From Alkalihalobacillus sp047302405 (lineage in GTDB: Bacteria > Bacillota > Bacilli > Bacillales > Bacillaceae_D): a DNA stretch of 64,000 nt. Below, in pieces: positions 35,951 to 44,588 of the stretch (positions are counted from its first letter, which is position 1; every line of letters starts with the position of its first letter). The translations under genes were made by a program, and so were the position numbers. A model generated the notes under the pieces. That model was not told where the DNA came from. It did no database searches and was given only the letters and a program-made list of their open reading frames with translations. The stretch lies in assembly GCF_047302405.1 (NCBI RefSeq), contig NZ_CP154853.1, positions 3,038,001 to 3,102,000 of the forward strand. The letters run 5' to 3'.

Positions 35951-37049
35951 TTCCTCCTTTTTTAATCTCTCGTAAACTATCTAATTTAGATTGGAAAGTG
36001 ACATAATGAGGAAGCTTTAAATGTGAAATAAACCCCGTTGACTCGACCGAATCAATATGTAACAAAACAAACTCCTCATCATGGGTTGGAAACGACGCTT
36101 CAGGATGTTCTAGACACTGATCCAAAATACTCATCGCAATCGCTTTTGTTTCATTTTGACCAAAGCACATACCATACCCTATTTCAAATTGTAGTTCTTC
36201 TTTTTTAGCTTTATTTTTAACCTTAACCGGAACAAAGGACTCGACCTCCGTAACCGTAACCTCCCCTAAGTAATAATCTTCATTAGGATCGGTCCCGACC
36301 TCCATTGGATGTGAGACATAAACAGGAACTTCTCCGACCCTCACCTCTCCTACATTGGGGTGAACTTGACCATACCCTCGTAAGGAGGCATACCCTAATG
36401 AGGTCACCGCACCGGTTTGTCCACGTGTTAAAGTTTGCAATTTGGCACTTCTTGGTGCTGGAAATGTGATGCTTTGTTTCGTAATATCAAAAGGGGCTTC
36501 ATTGTTTTTTTCATAACTTGGAAATAAACCCTCTGCGCGTAAATACTCGACAACTTTCGGAAAATATTCGACCTCATTAGCTGACTGAGCATTATCCCAT
36601 TGACCTCGAAATACTTTTAGCCATTCACTATTTTCAACCATATCTTCCTTTAACAAATCAAAATTAAGGAGTCGATGGGTATAATCATTTGTGGCCCCTA
36701 ACAATTGACCCCCTGGTATATCCTTAAAACTAGCGGAAATTCTTCTCCTTACAAACATTTCATCTGTCTCAATCGTTTCACTAAAATAGAGACGCGGTAA
36801 GGTTGAACGATGGGCTCTCATGAGAAAAACCGCCTCTTCCATACTTCCTTGCGCTTGTTTAATCGCAAGGGCTGTTAATTCTGGTGAATACAAGCTACTT
36901 TCCGACATGATTTGATCAATTAACGGTTTCATCGTCGCTAAAATCGTCTGAACTTCAATCATCTCTTCCTCTTTTAAGCGCTCATATCGAATGCGCTGAA
37001 TCGAGGCTTCAATCGCATTCGTCCCACCTTTAACCGCTACATAACCCAT
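35934..37049 (-). CDS. phnI: C-P lyase subunit PhnI
   Basis: The ATG giving MGYVAVKGGTNAIEAS is chosen after GAAGGTG; length 371, close to the family. The start GGTNAIEASIQRIRYERLK and the region MRAHRSTLPRLYFSETIET are typical PhnI. PhnI is the nucleosidase-like subunit that links phosphonate to the ribosyl triphosphate of ATP with PhnG, H and L. It overlaps the end of phnH by 13 bases. Confidence 0.94.
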   Translation of the reverse strand: MGYVAVKGGTNAIEASIQRIRYERLKEEEMIEVQTILATMKPLIDQIMSESSLYSPELTALAIKQAQGSMEEAVFLMRAHRSTLPRLYFSETIETDEMFVRRRISASFKDIPGGQLLGATNDYTHRLLNFDLLKEDMVENSEWLKVFRGQWDNAQSANEVEYFPKVVEYLRAEGLFPSYEKNNEAPFDITKQSITFPAPRSAKLQTLTRGQTGAVTSLGYASLRGYGQVHPNVGEVRVGEVPVYVSHPMEVGTDPNEDYYLGEVTVTEVESFVPVKVKNKAKKEELQFEIGYGMCFGQNETKAIAMSILDQCLEHPEASFPTHDEEFVLLHIDSVESTGFISHLKLPHYVTFQSKLDSLREIKKGGNEREN

Positions 37050-37648
37050 TCGCTCACCTTCTCTTCTACTTTTGTTGTTCTCGGAATACAAACGAGGTTC
37101 CCATACTGGTCGGCAAAAATCATATCGATTCCGAGCGGATACTCTTTCACTTTTTCAGAGCGTCCTTTCCAAATATTAGACATACCAGCTATTTCGATAT
37201 CTTTTACCGCTTTAATTCCTGGTCCTTTTAATTGCAGCTGACGATGAGAAGAAATCGATTCAATTTCAAAGACCCAAGTCGCCGCCTGATCGGGATCGAT
37301 TAACGTTCCAATCTTACATTCCGATAAAGCACGTTTTATAATGGACTCATCACAACCCTTTAGCACGATAATAAAATCAGCCTGAGCGACTTCTGTATAT
37401 TTTGCTAACGTATAAGCCGAAATTTTATTTTTTATCTCATCCGTCTCCTCTGACAAAACGGTATAGCTGACTTCAGAATCTAGCAAAGTTAAAATCGTTA
37501 ACCAGGTTGGCAACGAGCACGGATATTCATGTTGTTTATAATCAGAATCAGCTTTTAACACATTCGTTATCGTTCCTGGACGCGACATTCCTTTAAGAAT
37601 TTCTCTAAACACTCTTTGCAAATCATGGACCTCATCGATTTTTAACAT
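37037..37648 (-). CDS. phnH: C-P lyase subunit PhnH
   Basis: The 203-residue protein has the PhnH pattern: VFREILKGMSRPGTITNV near the N-terminus, SLPTWLTILTLLDSEVSY and GPGIK. PhnH forms the core complex with PhnG, I and J. It lies 15 bases after phnG in the operon. Confidence 0.93.
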   Translation of the reverse strand: MLKIDEVHDLQRVFREILKGMSRPGTITNVLKADSDYKQHEYPCSLPTWLTILTLLDSEVSYTVLSEETDEIKNKISAYTLAKYTEVAQADFIIVLKGCDESIIKRALSECKIGTLIDPDQAATWVFEIESISSHRQLQLKGPGIKAVKDIEIAGMSNIWKGRSEKVKEYPLGIDMIFADQYGNLVCIPRTTKVEEKVSEWVM

Positions 37649-37663
37649 AGTCGTTAGCCTCCA

Positions 37664-38089
37664 TTAATCTATATCCATCGTTTCAAAGTTAACTTTTGTT
37701 TGAAATAATTGATGCTGTTCCTTTGCTCGATCCCTCTCTATTTTCTTCTCTTCTAACAAAAGCTTATCGTTCCATCCTTTTGTCTCTTCAAGTTCTAGAA
37801 CATAAGCCGCATCAATAATCGCTAAGTGCTGAGCGAAGTCTTGAACATCTCCCATCGCTAAGCCAATCCCAATAGCTCCTTGAACTTCCACTTTGGCCTC
37901 AGACATTAAAACCTCTCCTAAATAGAAAAGGGAATTTTGAGCGGTTTCCCTCACCTTCACCATCGTCAATCCAATCCTCGGCTCAACGACCTGTTGCCAT
38001 TTATATTTGTCTGTAATTTCTTTAGCCATTTCTTTAGCTAGTATCGGCTCCCCTTCAATAAGGATTTTTGTCCTTCTTCTTCTCTTCAT
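37664..38089 (-). CDS. phnG: C-P lyase subunit PhnG
   Basis: The ATG giving MKRRRRTKILIEGE is used because AAGGAGGGG precedes it; length 141. Diagnostic segments are PRIGLTMVKVRETAQNSLFY and YLGEVLMSEAKVEVQGA, then GLAMGD, with the glutamates and Cys-free pattern of PhnG. It is the first structural gene of the phn operon and a core C-P lyase subunit. Confidence 0.93.
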   Translation of the reverse strand: MKRRRRTKILIEGEPILAKEMAKEITDKYKWQQVVEPRIGLTMVKVRETAQNSLFYLGEVLMSEAKVEVQGAIGIGLAMGDVQDFAQHLAIIDAAYVLELEETKGWNDKLLLEEKKIERDRAKEQHQLFQTKVNFETMDID

Positions 38090-38113
38090 TTTGATCCCCT
38101 CCTTGTTAATTCG

Positions 38114-38168
38114 ATCATAACTTGGCGCCAGGCTAATGAACGTTAAGGGTTTCATAACATTCCGTAAA
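38114..38168 (-). promoter_or_regulatory. phn operon promoter with a candidate Pho box
   Basis: On the minus strand three hexamers TTTACG, TTATGA and TTAACG start exactly 11 bases apart (plus positions 38163, 38152 and 38141). They resemble the TTAACA-like direct repeats bound by PhoP of Bacillus; the middle one fits poorly. A TATGAT at 38114-38119 could be the -10, and there is no good -35, as in PhoP-activated promoters. Phosphate-starvation control is therefore likely but inferred. Confidence 0.45.
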
Positions 38169-38170
38169 CT

Positions 38171-38227
38171 TTATGGATGAAACGTTAATAATATTTACTT
38201 TTTGTGAAGTTACTCTTTTATCCATAA
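38171..38227. repeat. Inverted repeat between phnF and phnG
   Basis: TTATGGAT (38171-38178) and ATCCATAA (38220-38227) are perfect eight-base inverted repeats 41 bases apart, flanking the upstream part of the phn promoter region. They could be two half-operators for the PhnF-type repressor acting by looping; no compact palindrome is seen. Confidence 0.35.
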
Positions 38228-38253
38228 GAAAAAGCCACCCATAAGGATGACTT
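38228..38253 (-). terminator. Terminator of phnF
   Basis: On the minus strand AAGTCATCC pairs with GGGTGGCTT (two G-U pairs) across TTAT and is followed by TTTTTC. It lies 4 bases beyond the phnF stop and separates phnF from the phn structural genes. Confidence 0.75.
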
Positions 38254-38256
38254 TGA

Positions 38257-38976
38257 TTATGTATCTGCTGATAATTTATATTTAAACTTATCACTCCGGT
38301 ACGAGATTTTCGTATACTCTAGCAGCTTTCCCGTCTGCTCATCGACCGTATTGCTCTCTAATAAAATAAGCGGAATCATACTTGGCATGTTAAGAAGTTC
38401 TTGTTCGGCAGCCGTAGGGTAAACGATACTTAATAACGATTTACTACTTGTAAAATGGGTATATCCGAATTGACGATAATACGAAAACATCGAGGTAATC
38501 ATAGGTCCATCTTTTTCAATCAACGGAAAAGTACGATCACTCACATAAGAACGATGAATGGCTAATGGCTGCTCATCAATAAAACGAACTCTCGCCACCT
38601 CATAAATCGAATTCTCCTCACGAACCTCAAGCTCCTGATACAGCCCCTCATCAAATTCCATCTTTTTAAAAACGATATTTTCCGTTCGTAACGAATACCC
38701 AGCTTGCTTCATTTTATCGGAAAAGCTTTCTTCACCGGTTAAATGTAAATGGATTAAGGAAGCTGGTTCTCTCACATACCTCCCCTTTCCTTTTTTCGCC
38801 ACAATATTACCACGAAGTTCTAGTTGAATTAAAGCATTTCGAACCGTCAAACGTGGAACATCAAATCGATCAGCGAGCTCATTTTCAGAAGGCAACTTCT
38901 CCAAAGGAAGAACCTCTTTTCCCGCAATCATATTATTGATCTCATCAATAATTAAACTTTCCTTACTAGGTTTCAT
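38257..38976 (-). CDS. phnF: GntR-family (UTRA domain) regulator of the phn operon
   Basis: The 239-residue protein has an N-terminal GntR winged helix (about 12-75: EVLPLEKLPSENELADRF, VPRLTVRNALIQLE) and a C-terminal UTRA ligand domain (about 90-235: VARVRFIDEQPLAIHRSYV). PhnF proteins of this type repress phosphonate genes. It lies directly upstream of phnG, ended by its own terminator, so the two are transcribed separately. The effector may be a phosphonate or phosphate ester. Confidence 0.85.
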   Translation of the reverse strand: MKPSKESLIIDEINNMIAGKEVLPLEKLPSENELADRFDVPRLTVRNALIQLELRGNIVAKKGKGRYVREPASLIHLHLTGEESFSDKMKQAGYSLRTENIVFKKMEFDEGLYQELEVREENSIYEVARVRFIDEQPLAIHRSYVSDRTFPLIEKDGPMITSMFSYYRQFGYTHFTSSKSLLSIVYPTAAEQELLNMPSMIPLILLESNTVDEQTGKLLEYTKISYRSDKFKYKLSADT

Positions 38977-39067
38977 TCATTCCACCCTCTCAAATAAAAG
39001 AGTTACATATTGTTATTGTAGAACTAGAAACCTATAATGAAAAGCCGATAGTTAGATTTATTGCAAT

Positions 39068-39107
39068 TTGGTAGAGCGAGAGGGCGTGGACGGCGTTACT
39101 CTACCAA
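39068..39107. repeat. Inverted repeat at the 3' end of the RidA gene
   Basis: TTGGTAGAG (39068-39076) and CTCTACCAA (39099-39107) are perfect nine-base inverted repeats around a 22-base GC-rich loop spanning the RidA stop. There is no T run on either strand, so it is not a standard terminator; it could protect mRNA ends. Confidence 0.5.
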
Positions 39108-39557
39108 TTCCACAATCATCTCAATCTCAACCGGTGTATGGAATGGCAATGAATTACTTGAAATGGCTGAGCGTGCATGCTTTCCCTTCTCTCCTAACAT
39201 TTCAATAAGAAGATTAGATGCGCCATCTATCACATGTGGTTGGTCAGCAAACTCGTTTGTGGAATTAACAAATCCAAGTACTTTCACGATTTGTTTAATA
39301 GAATCTAGGCTTCCGGTATGCTGTTTGACGGCGGCTAATAGATTCATCATCACAATTCGGGCAGCCTTTTGTCCTTCCTCCACATTAAGGTCCTTGCCTA
39401 ACTTCCCTTTATAAACTAGCTCCCCATTCAGGCGACAATCTTGTCCTGCGGTGAATAATAGATTCCCCACTTGTTTGACTGAAACGTACCCATTCATCGG
39501 ATTATTTGGTGTCGGCAATTCTAATCCTAAATCTTTTATTCGTTCTTCAACTGTCAT
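39096..39557 (-). CDS. RidA/YjgF-family protein
   Basis: The 153-residue protein starts MTVEERIKDLGLELPTPNNP and has the trimeric RidA fold segments GNLLFTAGQD, ARIVMMNLLAAVKQH and a C-terminal HTPVEIEMIVEL. It is longer than the 125-residue imine deaminase RidA and belongs to the branch beginning with a helix, often linked to amino-acid or carbamoyl compound catabolism. It is divergent from an ABC importer and a carbamoylsarcosine-amidase-like gene, so it may hydrolyse a reactive enamine or imine formed there. Confidence 0.82.
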   Translation of the reverse strand: MTVEERIKDLGLELPTPNNPMNGYVSVKQVGNLLFTAGQDCRLNGELVYKGKLGKDLNVEEGQKAARIVMMNLLAAVKQHTGSLDSIKQIVKVLGFVNSTNEFADQPHVIDGASNLLIEMLGEKGKHARSAISSNSLPFHTPVEIEMIVELVE

Positions 39558-39747
39558 TTTTTAGTCCTCCTCAAATCATTTAATTCACATTCTAACGATA
39601 AAAAATGAAAAAGGTCAATCGTTTCCCGAAAATTCTAAACAAAAAGAAAGTCATAAAATCTATCAAAGCGTTCATTAATTCTTCGTGAACGGTTTAATCA
39701 TTTAAAGTGATAAGATGCTTGTAACAAATAAAAGGGGGCGTCGTACA

Positions 39748-40545
39748 TTGAGTTCTTCCATATCTTACAAAATTGAATTAAAAAACGTTTCGAAAAGATT
39801 TTCTTCTAAAGGGAAAGAGGTCACCGCTGTAGATAGTGTGGATATGAAAATTCCTGATCATAAATTTATTAGCATCATTGGTCCTAGCGGCTGCGGAAAA
39901 TCAACGCTATTTAATATTATTTCGGGCCTGGATGAACCAACCGACGGCGAACTTATAATTGATGGAACTAATGTCAATGGCGAAACTGGACTTGTAGGTT
40001 ACATGCTACAAAAAGATCTCCTTTTGCCTTGGAGAACGATTTTAGACAATGTCATATTAGGGATGGAAATTATAAAAGTACCTAAAGTTGAGGCGAAAAA
40101 AATCGCTTTGCCACTACTCGAAAAATATGGACTTAAAGGTTTTGAAAATAGCTATCCCTCTCAACTATCCGGCGGAATGAGACAACGTGCTGCCTTGCTT
40201 CGGACCGTGCTCTACAATCGAGATGTTGTTTTATTAGATGAACCCTTTGGAGCGCTTGATGCCCAAACAAGAGCCAACATGCAGGAATGGTTACTCGACT
40301 TGTGGGATGACTTTCAAAAAACAATATTATTTGTCACTCATGATATTGATGAAGCGATTTATTTATCAGATGAAATTTATATTATGACGGCAAGACCAGG
40401 CAAAGTGAAACATCAACTTAAAGTAGACTTGCCAAGACCAAGAAAACCGACGATCACGACTTCACCTGATTTTATTCGTTTAAAAGAAGAAGCCCATGCC
40501 TTATTGTCACAGGAAGTGATTAAGAGTCAAAGAGCTGGAGCCTAA
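39748..40545 (+). CDS. ABC transporter ATP-binding protein, nitrate/taurine (NitT/TauT) type
   Basis: The likely start is TTG at 39748, nine bases after GGGGG, giving 265 residues; the upstream ATG has no binding site. It has Walker A GPSGCGKST, QKDLLLPWRTILDNV after it, signature LSGGMRQRAALLRTVLYN and Walker B VVLLDEPFGALD. The LLPWRT loop is typical of SsuB/TauB/ThiZ-like importers for nitrogen, sulfur or pyrimidine compounds. The permease gene follows after 15 bases. Confidence 0.88.
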   Translation: MSSSISYKIELKNVSKRFSSKGKEVTAVDSVDMKIPDHKFISIIGPSGCGKSTLFNIISGLDEPTDGELIIDGTNVNGETGLVGYMLQKDLLLPWRTILDNVILGMEIIKVPKVEAKKIALPLLEKYGLKGFENSYPSQLSGGMRQRAALLRTVLYNRDVVLLDEPFGALDAQTRANMQEWLLDLWDDFQKTILFVTHDIDEAIYLSDEIYIMTARPGKVKHQLKVDLPRPRKPTITTSPDFIRLKEEAHALLSQEVIKSQRAGA

Positions 40546-40560
40546 AAGGAGGTTACAAAA

Positions 40561-41424
40561 GTGTCTGAACAAATAAAGTTTGTTAGTGAAATTCCACTCC
40601 CTAAAAAGACATCAGTTAAACAAAGGAAACGAAAAAGAGTCAATTGGTCATCCATTGATAAAGAGCCTTCTGAATGGTCCTTACAGCTTGGTCGTTTAGC
40701 GGTTTTCTTGATTTTTATTGCTTTATGGGAACTTAGTGCAAGACTTGGTTGGATCAATTCCTTCTTTTGGAGTATGCCTTCTGAAATTTTTGCCACTTGG
40801 ATCATCATTGCTCAAGATGGCTCCGTTTGGTATGACACCTTTTATACATTCCAATCAACCATATATGGATTTGTTATTGGAACATTAGGTGGTGCTGCTA
40901 TCGGCTTATCTTTTTGGTGGTCCAAATATTATGCCAAAGTTGCTGAACCGTTTTTAATCATCTTTGAAGCAATGCCGAAATTAGCTCTCGCTCCAATTGT
41001 CGTGTTAATTTTTGGAATTGGACTTAGCTCTAAAATTGCGATGGCAATCGCCATTACGATTATTATTACAACACTCACGACCTATAACGGCATGAAGCAA
41101 ATTGATAAAGATTTAATTCGAATGATTTTTTCACTCGGTGCATCCAAATGGCAAGTGTTTACAAAGGTCGTTGTTCCGTGGACAATGCCCGCCATTATTT
41201 CTGCCCTTCGAATTAACATCGGACTTGCCTTAACAGGAGCAATAGTTGGGGAATATATTGGCTCCTCTCATGGGTTAGGACGAATGATTTTCTATGCAGG
41301 TCAAACATATGAAATCTCCCTTATCTGGGCGGGAATTTTTAACCTATCGTTATTATCTATTATTCTTTACCTTTTTGTTTCTTGGCTTGAAAAGCGATTG
41401 TTACAAGGAATTTTACACAAATAG
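40561..41424 (+). CDS. ABC transporter permease, NitT/TauT type
   Basis: A GTG start with AGGAGG eight to nine bases upstream gives 287 residues. After a basic cytoplasmic N-terminus (KQRKRKRVNW) there are about six membrane segments and the coupling motif MIFSLGASKWQVFTKVVVPW. It is of the SsuC/TauC family and works with the ATPase upstream and the lipoprotein downstream. Confidence 0.88.
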   Translation: MSEQIKFVSEIPLPKKTSVKQRKRKRVNWSSIDKEPSEWSLQLGRLAVFLIFIALWELSARLGWINSFFWSMPSEIFATWIIIAQDGSVWYDTFYTFQSTIYGFVIGTLGGAAIGLSFWWSKYYAKVAEPFLIIFEAMPKLALAPIVVLIFGIGLSSKIAMAIAITIIITTLTTYNGMKQIDKDLIRMIFSLGASKWQVFTKVVVPWTMPAIISALRINIGLALTGAIVGEYIGSSHGLGRMIFYAGQTYEISLIWAGIFNLSLLSIILYLFVSWLEKRLLQGILHK

Positions 41425-41440
41425 AAAGGGTGGTCTTCTT

Positions 41441-42451
41441 ATGAAAAAATCGGTTCTTTCATTCATTTTTTTTAGTATAGTGCTCTTTTTAACTGCTTGT
41501 GGTTCTTCAAATGAAGGAAACACAAATGCAGCAGACTCAAATTCAGACAAAGATGTTCCCACTTTAGTCCTTGCGGAGCCATTGCGCAACTTTGGTTATT
41601 TACCTCTATATGTTGCTGTTAATCAAGGTTTTTTTGAAGAAGTCAATATTGAAATTACGACTCTTTCTGGTGGTAGTGCTCATACAAATGCCGTGTTAAC
41701 TGGTGAAGCATGGGCTTTTATCGGTGGCCCTGAACATAACGCTTTTGCCAAAGCAAAAAATGCTGATATTCGAGCCATCATTAATGTCGTGAACCGCGGG
41801 AATGTTTATGCCGTTGCCAAAGAAGGACTAACACCTGGTGAAGATATTGCCGAGTTTGTGAAAGGAAAAACGATCGTCACCAACCCGTACGGTTCCACTC
41901 CAAACTCCATCACTCGCTATTTATTAAATGAGTGGGGATTAGACGCAGACCGAGATGTAACTTTACTTGAAGTCGATCAATCCTCTATCCCTAGCGTTAT
42001 CAGTGAAGGTGGCGGTGAGATTGCGATTTTAGCAGACCCCATTTTACAACAAGGTCTGGATGAAGGCATTTGGGGTGAACCATTTTACAGCATCCCAGAA
42101 CAATTAGGAGAATATGCTTATTCGACCATTAACGTTCAATTAGAAACAATTGAAGAACATCCAGAGCAAGTAGAAGCTTTTATAAAAGGAATGAAAAAAG
42201 GTCTTGCTTTTATTGAAAGCAACCCAGAAGAAACACTTGAAATTGCGAGTAGCGAGTTTCCAACGATGGATGAGGCCCTACTGGAAGCGATGTTAGAGCG
42301 GGCTATTTTAGACCAGCATTGGTCAACAACCGGTGAAATTGCGGAAGAATCAATTGAAACCAATTTAAAAATTGTTGAACATGCCGAAATGCTTGAACCT
42401 GGAAAAATTTCTTATGAAGACATCGTCGACAACTCATTTTTAGATAACTAA
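41441..42451 (+). CDS. ABC transporter solute-binding lipoprotein, NMT1/ThiY-like
   Basis: The ATG at 41441, after GAAAGGGTGG, gives a 336-residue lipoprotein with signal MKKSVLSFIFFSIVLFLTAC. The binding domain has RNFGYLPLYVAVNQGFFEE and TNPYGSTPNSITRYLLNEWG, as in NMT1/ThiY/SsuA proteins. It probably binds a small N-heterocycle, a ureido compound or similar. It lies 16 bases after the permease and 12 bases before a carbamoylsarcosine-amidase-like enzyme, which hints at the ligand. Confidence 0.87.
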   Translation: MKKSVLSFIFFSIVLFLTACGSSNEGNTNAADSNSDKDVPTLVLAEPLRNFGYLPLYVAVNQGFFEEVNIEITTLSGGSAHTNAVLTGEAWAFIGGPEHNAFAKAKNADIRAIINVVNRGNVYAVAKEGLTPGEDIAEFVKGKTIVTNPYGSTPNSITRYLLNEWGLDADRDVTLLEVDQSSIPSVISEGGGEIAILADPILQQGLDEGIWGEPFYSIPEQLGEYAYSTINVQLETIEEHPEQVEAFIKGMKKGLAFIESNPEETLEIASSEFPTMDEALLEAMLERAILDQHWSTTGEIAEESIETNLKIVEHAEMLEPGKISYEDIVDNSFLDN

Positions 42452-42463
42452 GGAGGAATTTTG

Positions 42464-43222
42464 ATGAAAAAAGTATGGGATGATTTTTTAACAGAACGTG
42501 ACAAACGAGTATTTGGAGATGCAGGATATGGACAGACTTCTGGATTAGGTGCCAAACCTGCCCTCTTGATTATCGATGTTAGTTATGATTTTTGTGGACA
42601 TAAGCGTGAACCGATTGAAGAATCAATTAAAACATGGAATTTAAGCTGTGGTGAGGAAGCGTGGGATGCCATTGAACATACTCAAACTTTAATCGCTCAT
42701 GCTCGTAAAAAACGAATTCCGATTATTTATACGACTGGATTTGATCCACGTCCTGATAACTTCGACCGTGGTGGCTGGGTATTAAAAAACACACGTATGA
42801 AACAAACACAAGGAGTCCCTGGTTTCCGTGGAAATGATATTGTCGCAGAAATTGCTCCTGAACCGACTGATTTATTGGTAGAAAAGTTAAAACCAAGTGC
42901 CTTCCATGGAACAAACCTTATGACACATTTAATAAATTTAGGTGTCGACTCCCTGATCGTTACTGGTACAACAACAAGTGGTTGCGTTAGAGCTTCTGTC
43001 GTCGATGCCTTTTCCTTTAATTACCGAGTAGGAATTGTGGAAGAATGTACCTTTGATCGTGGTGAAGCTTCCCACGCTTTAGCCCTTTACGACATGCGAG
43101 CAAAATACGCCGATATCCTGTCGCTAACTAACACGCTTGACTATATGGATACATTAGAGACAGGAATTTATGATGACAAGATCGCCTTTGCTAAAGTCGA
43201 TGAAGAAGTGATAACAAAATAA
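42464..43222 (+). CDS. Isochorismatase-family amidohydrolase, N-carbamoylsarcosine amidase-like
   Basis: The ATG seven bases after AGGAGG gives 252 residues. The catalytic triad of the family can be placed: Asp in LLIIDVSYDF, Lys in VEKLKPSAFHGTNL and Cys in TGTTTSGCVRASVVDA. The N-terminal WDDFLTERDKRVFGDAGYG resembles carbamoylsarcosine amidohydrolase. It should release ammonia (and CO2 if a carbamoyl group) from an imported amide. It ends the importer operon; together with the RidA gene opposite it suggests a small N-compound scavenging pathway. Confidence 0.82.
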   Translation: MKKVWDDFLTERDKRVFGDAGYGQTSGLGAKPALLIIDVSYDFCGHKREPIEESIKTWNLSCGEEAWDAIEHTQTLIAHARKKRIPIIYTTGFDPRPDNFDRGGWVLKNTRMKQTQGVPGFRGNDIVAEIAPEPTDLLVEKLKPSAFHGTNLMTHLINLGVDSLIVTGTTTSGCVRASVVDAFSFNYRVGIVEECTFDRGEASHALALYDMRAKYADILSLTNTLDYMDTLETGIYDDKIAFAKVDEEVITK

Positions 43223-43235
43223 AGAAATGCCAACA

Positions 43236-43265
43236 GGTCTGGAGTTTTCCAGGCCTTATTTTTCA
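43236..43265 (+). terminator. Terminator of the importer-amidase operon
   Basis: GGTCTGGA-GTTT-TCCAGGCC (one G-U pair) followed by TTATTTTTC, 14 bases after the amidase stop. Confidence 0.8.
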
Positions 43266-43477
43266 AGAGCTGGCTCTAGGACAATTTCTAGATCCTCTTT
43301 CAGCTAGCCATTCTTGCGTTCCTATCTATCACTCTAATTATTCATGAAAGAAAAAGAAACATTCATGTAGAGATTTGAATAGTGAAAATCAACGAAAGAT
43401 AATCTGACAACATTAAATAAAACGAGGGCAAATCGTTATATGATGTTAAAAACAAAAGGTTGAAGGAGGAATACTCA

Positions 43478-44392
43478 TTGGATAAATTAGACCTAGAACT
43501 TTTTATGTCCCTAGCAACAACAAGAAGCATTAATCAGCTCTCTTTTACTTATCCACTTTCCTACTCAACTATTATGAAACGTCTGCAACAGCTTGAAGAT
43601 GAAGTTGGGACAAAATTATTTACGAAAACGAGCAACGGAACTGAGTATACGATCGCCGGAAGAAAATTTTATTATTTTGCTTATAAAAGCTTACTGACTT
43701 TAAATGAAGGAATTAAAATTACACAAGACCATTTTGAAGATACAACTGATGTCTTTCAGTTCGGAGTGACTCACCCTGTCATGGGTCTGATCTCCCCAAT
43801 TTTACAGCCAATGATGGAGAAACAAAAACATTATAAACATTGGAGAATTCGACTTAATTCCTCCATTGAGCTCCCCATGCTTACGAGCTGTGAAGTCATT
43901 CAAATGGCGATTGTCCATCAAAATGATTATTTACCAGACAACCTAAAATCAATTGAACTCTTTAATGAACCGATTCATTTAGTCGGTCCTAAAACAAACG
44001 AAGAAATAAAAGACCCAAGCTATTTGTTAAAAGATGCTTGTTTTATCATTCCTCAACGCGGCTACCCTTTAAGAGAACTGATTGAAGAGCATGTTTTTCG
44101 TGCATTGAAAATACGCCCCAAACAAATCATTGAAATCGAAAATTTTTGGGATATTAAGACTCTCGTCCGAGCTGGTGTTGGTTACACTCTGTTACCACGT
44201 TCTAGCCTCTGGTTAGACACATCCCAATTATCAATCTACCAAATTTATCAAAACCAAATCAGACAGCACTTTTATCTCATTTATCCAGAACGTTTAGAGG
44301 AAGAGCAAAATGAAATGATAGATTTTATCACGACAAACTTTCAAAAACAAGTAGATTTCTTTCGCGAGCAAGAGGATCTTCTTTTTATATAA
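43478..44392 (+). CDS. LysR-family transcriptional regulator
   Basis: The likely start is TTG at 43478, eight bases after GAAGGAGG, giving 304 residues. The N-terminal helix-turn-helix (DLELFMSLATTRSINQLSF, then SYSTIMKRLQQLEDEVG and TKLFTKT) is LysR-like, followed by a substrate-binding domain. It is transcribed after the importer-amidase operon with its own upstream region and is the obvious candidate regulator for it. The inducer is unknown. Confidence 0.82.
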   Translation: MDKLDLELFMSLATTRSINQLSFTYPLSYSTIMKRLQQLEDEVGTKLFTKTSNGTEYTIAGRKFYYFAYKSLLTLNEGIKITQDHFEDTTDVFQFGVTHPVMGLISPILQPMMEKQKHYKHWRIRLNSSIELPMLTSCEVIQMAIVHQNDYLPDNLKSIELFNEPIHLVGPKTNEEIKDPSYLLKDACFIIPQRGYPLRELIEEHVFRALKIRPKQIIEIENFWDIKTLVRAGVGYTLLPRSSLWLDTSQLSIYQIYQNQIRQHFYLIYPERLEEEQNEMIDFITTNFQKQVDFFREQEDLLFI

Positions 44393-44516
44393 GATGAGAA
44401 TTTAGTTGAAATTTATATCAATATACAAGGAAGGATTGGATTGAGTTCCTCTTCTCTTTTTTAGACAGCATCCCTGGCCAACGACACTCTGATTCAGTTT
44501 CCAATTTTCACAAAAC

Positions 44517-44562
44517 AAAAAACGAAGCAATCAGAAAGAACTTTCTGACACTTCGCTTTTTT
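44517..44562. terminator. Bidirectional terminator between the LysR gene and the lactonase gene
   Basis: CGAAG...TCAGAAAG-AA-CTTTCTGA...CTTCG forms a symmetric stem with AAAAAA on the left and CTTTTTT on the right, so it can stop transcripts from both convergent genes. Confidence 0.88.
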
Positions 44563-44588
44563 ATTTCTAGGGAAATGTTCAAGTAAAA

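Noticed and set aside
39715..39747. Upstream ATG as start of the NitT-type ATPase
   Set aside because: No ribosome binding site precedes it; GGGGG before the TTG at 39748 is well spaced.
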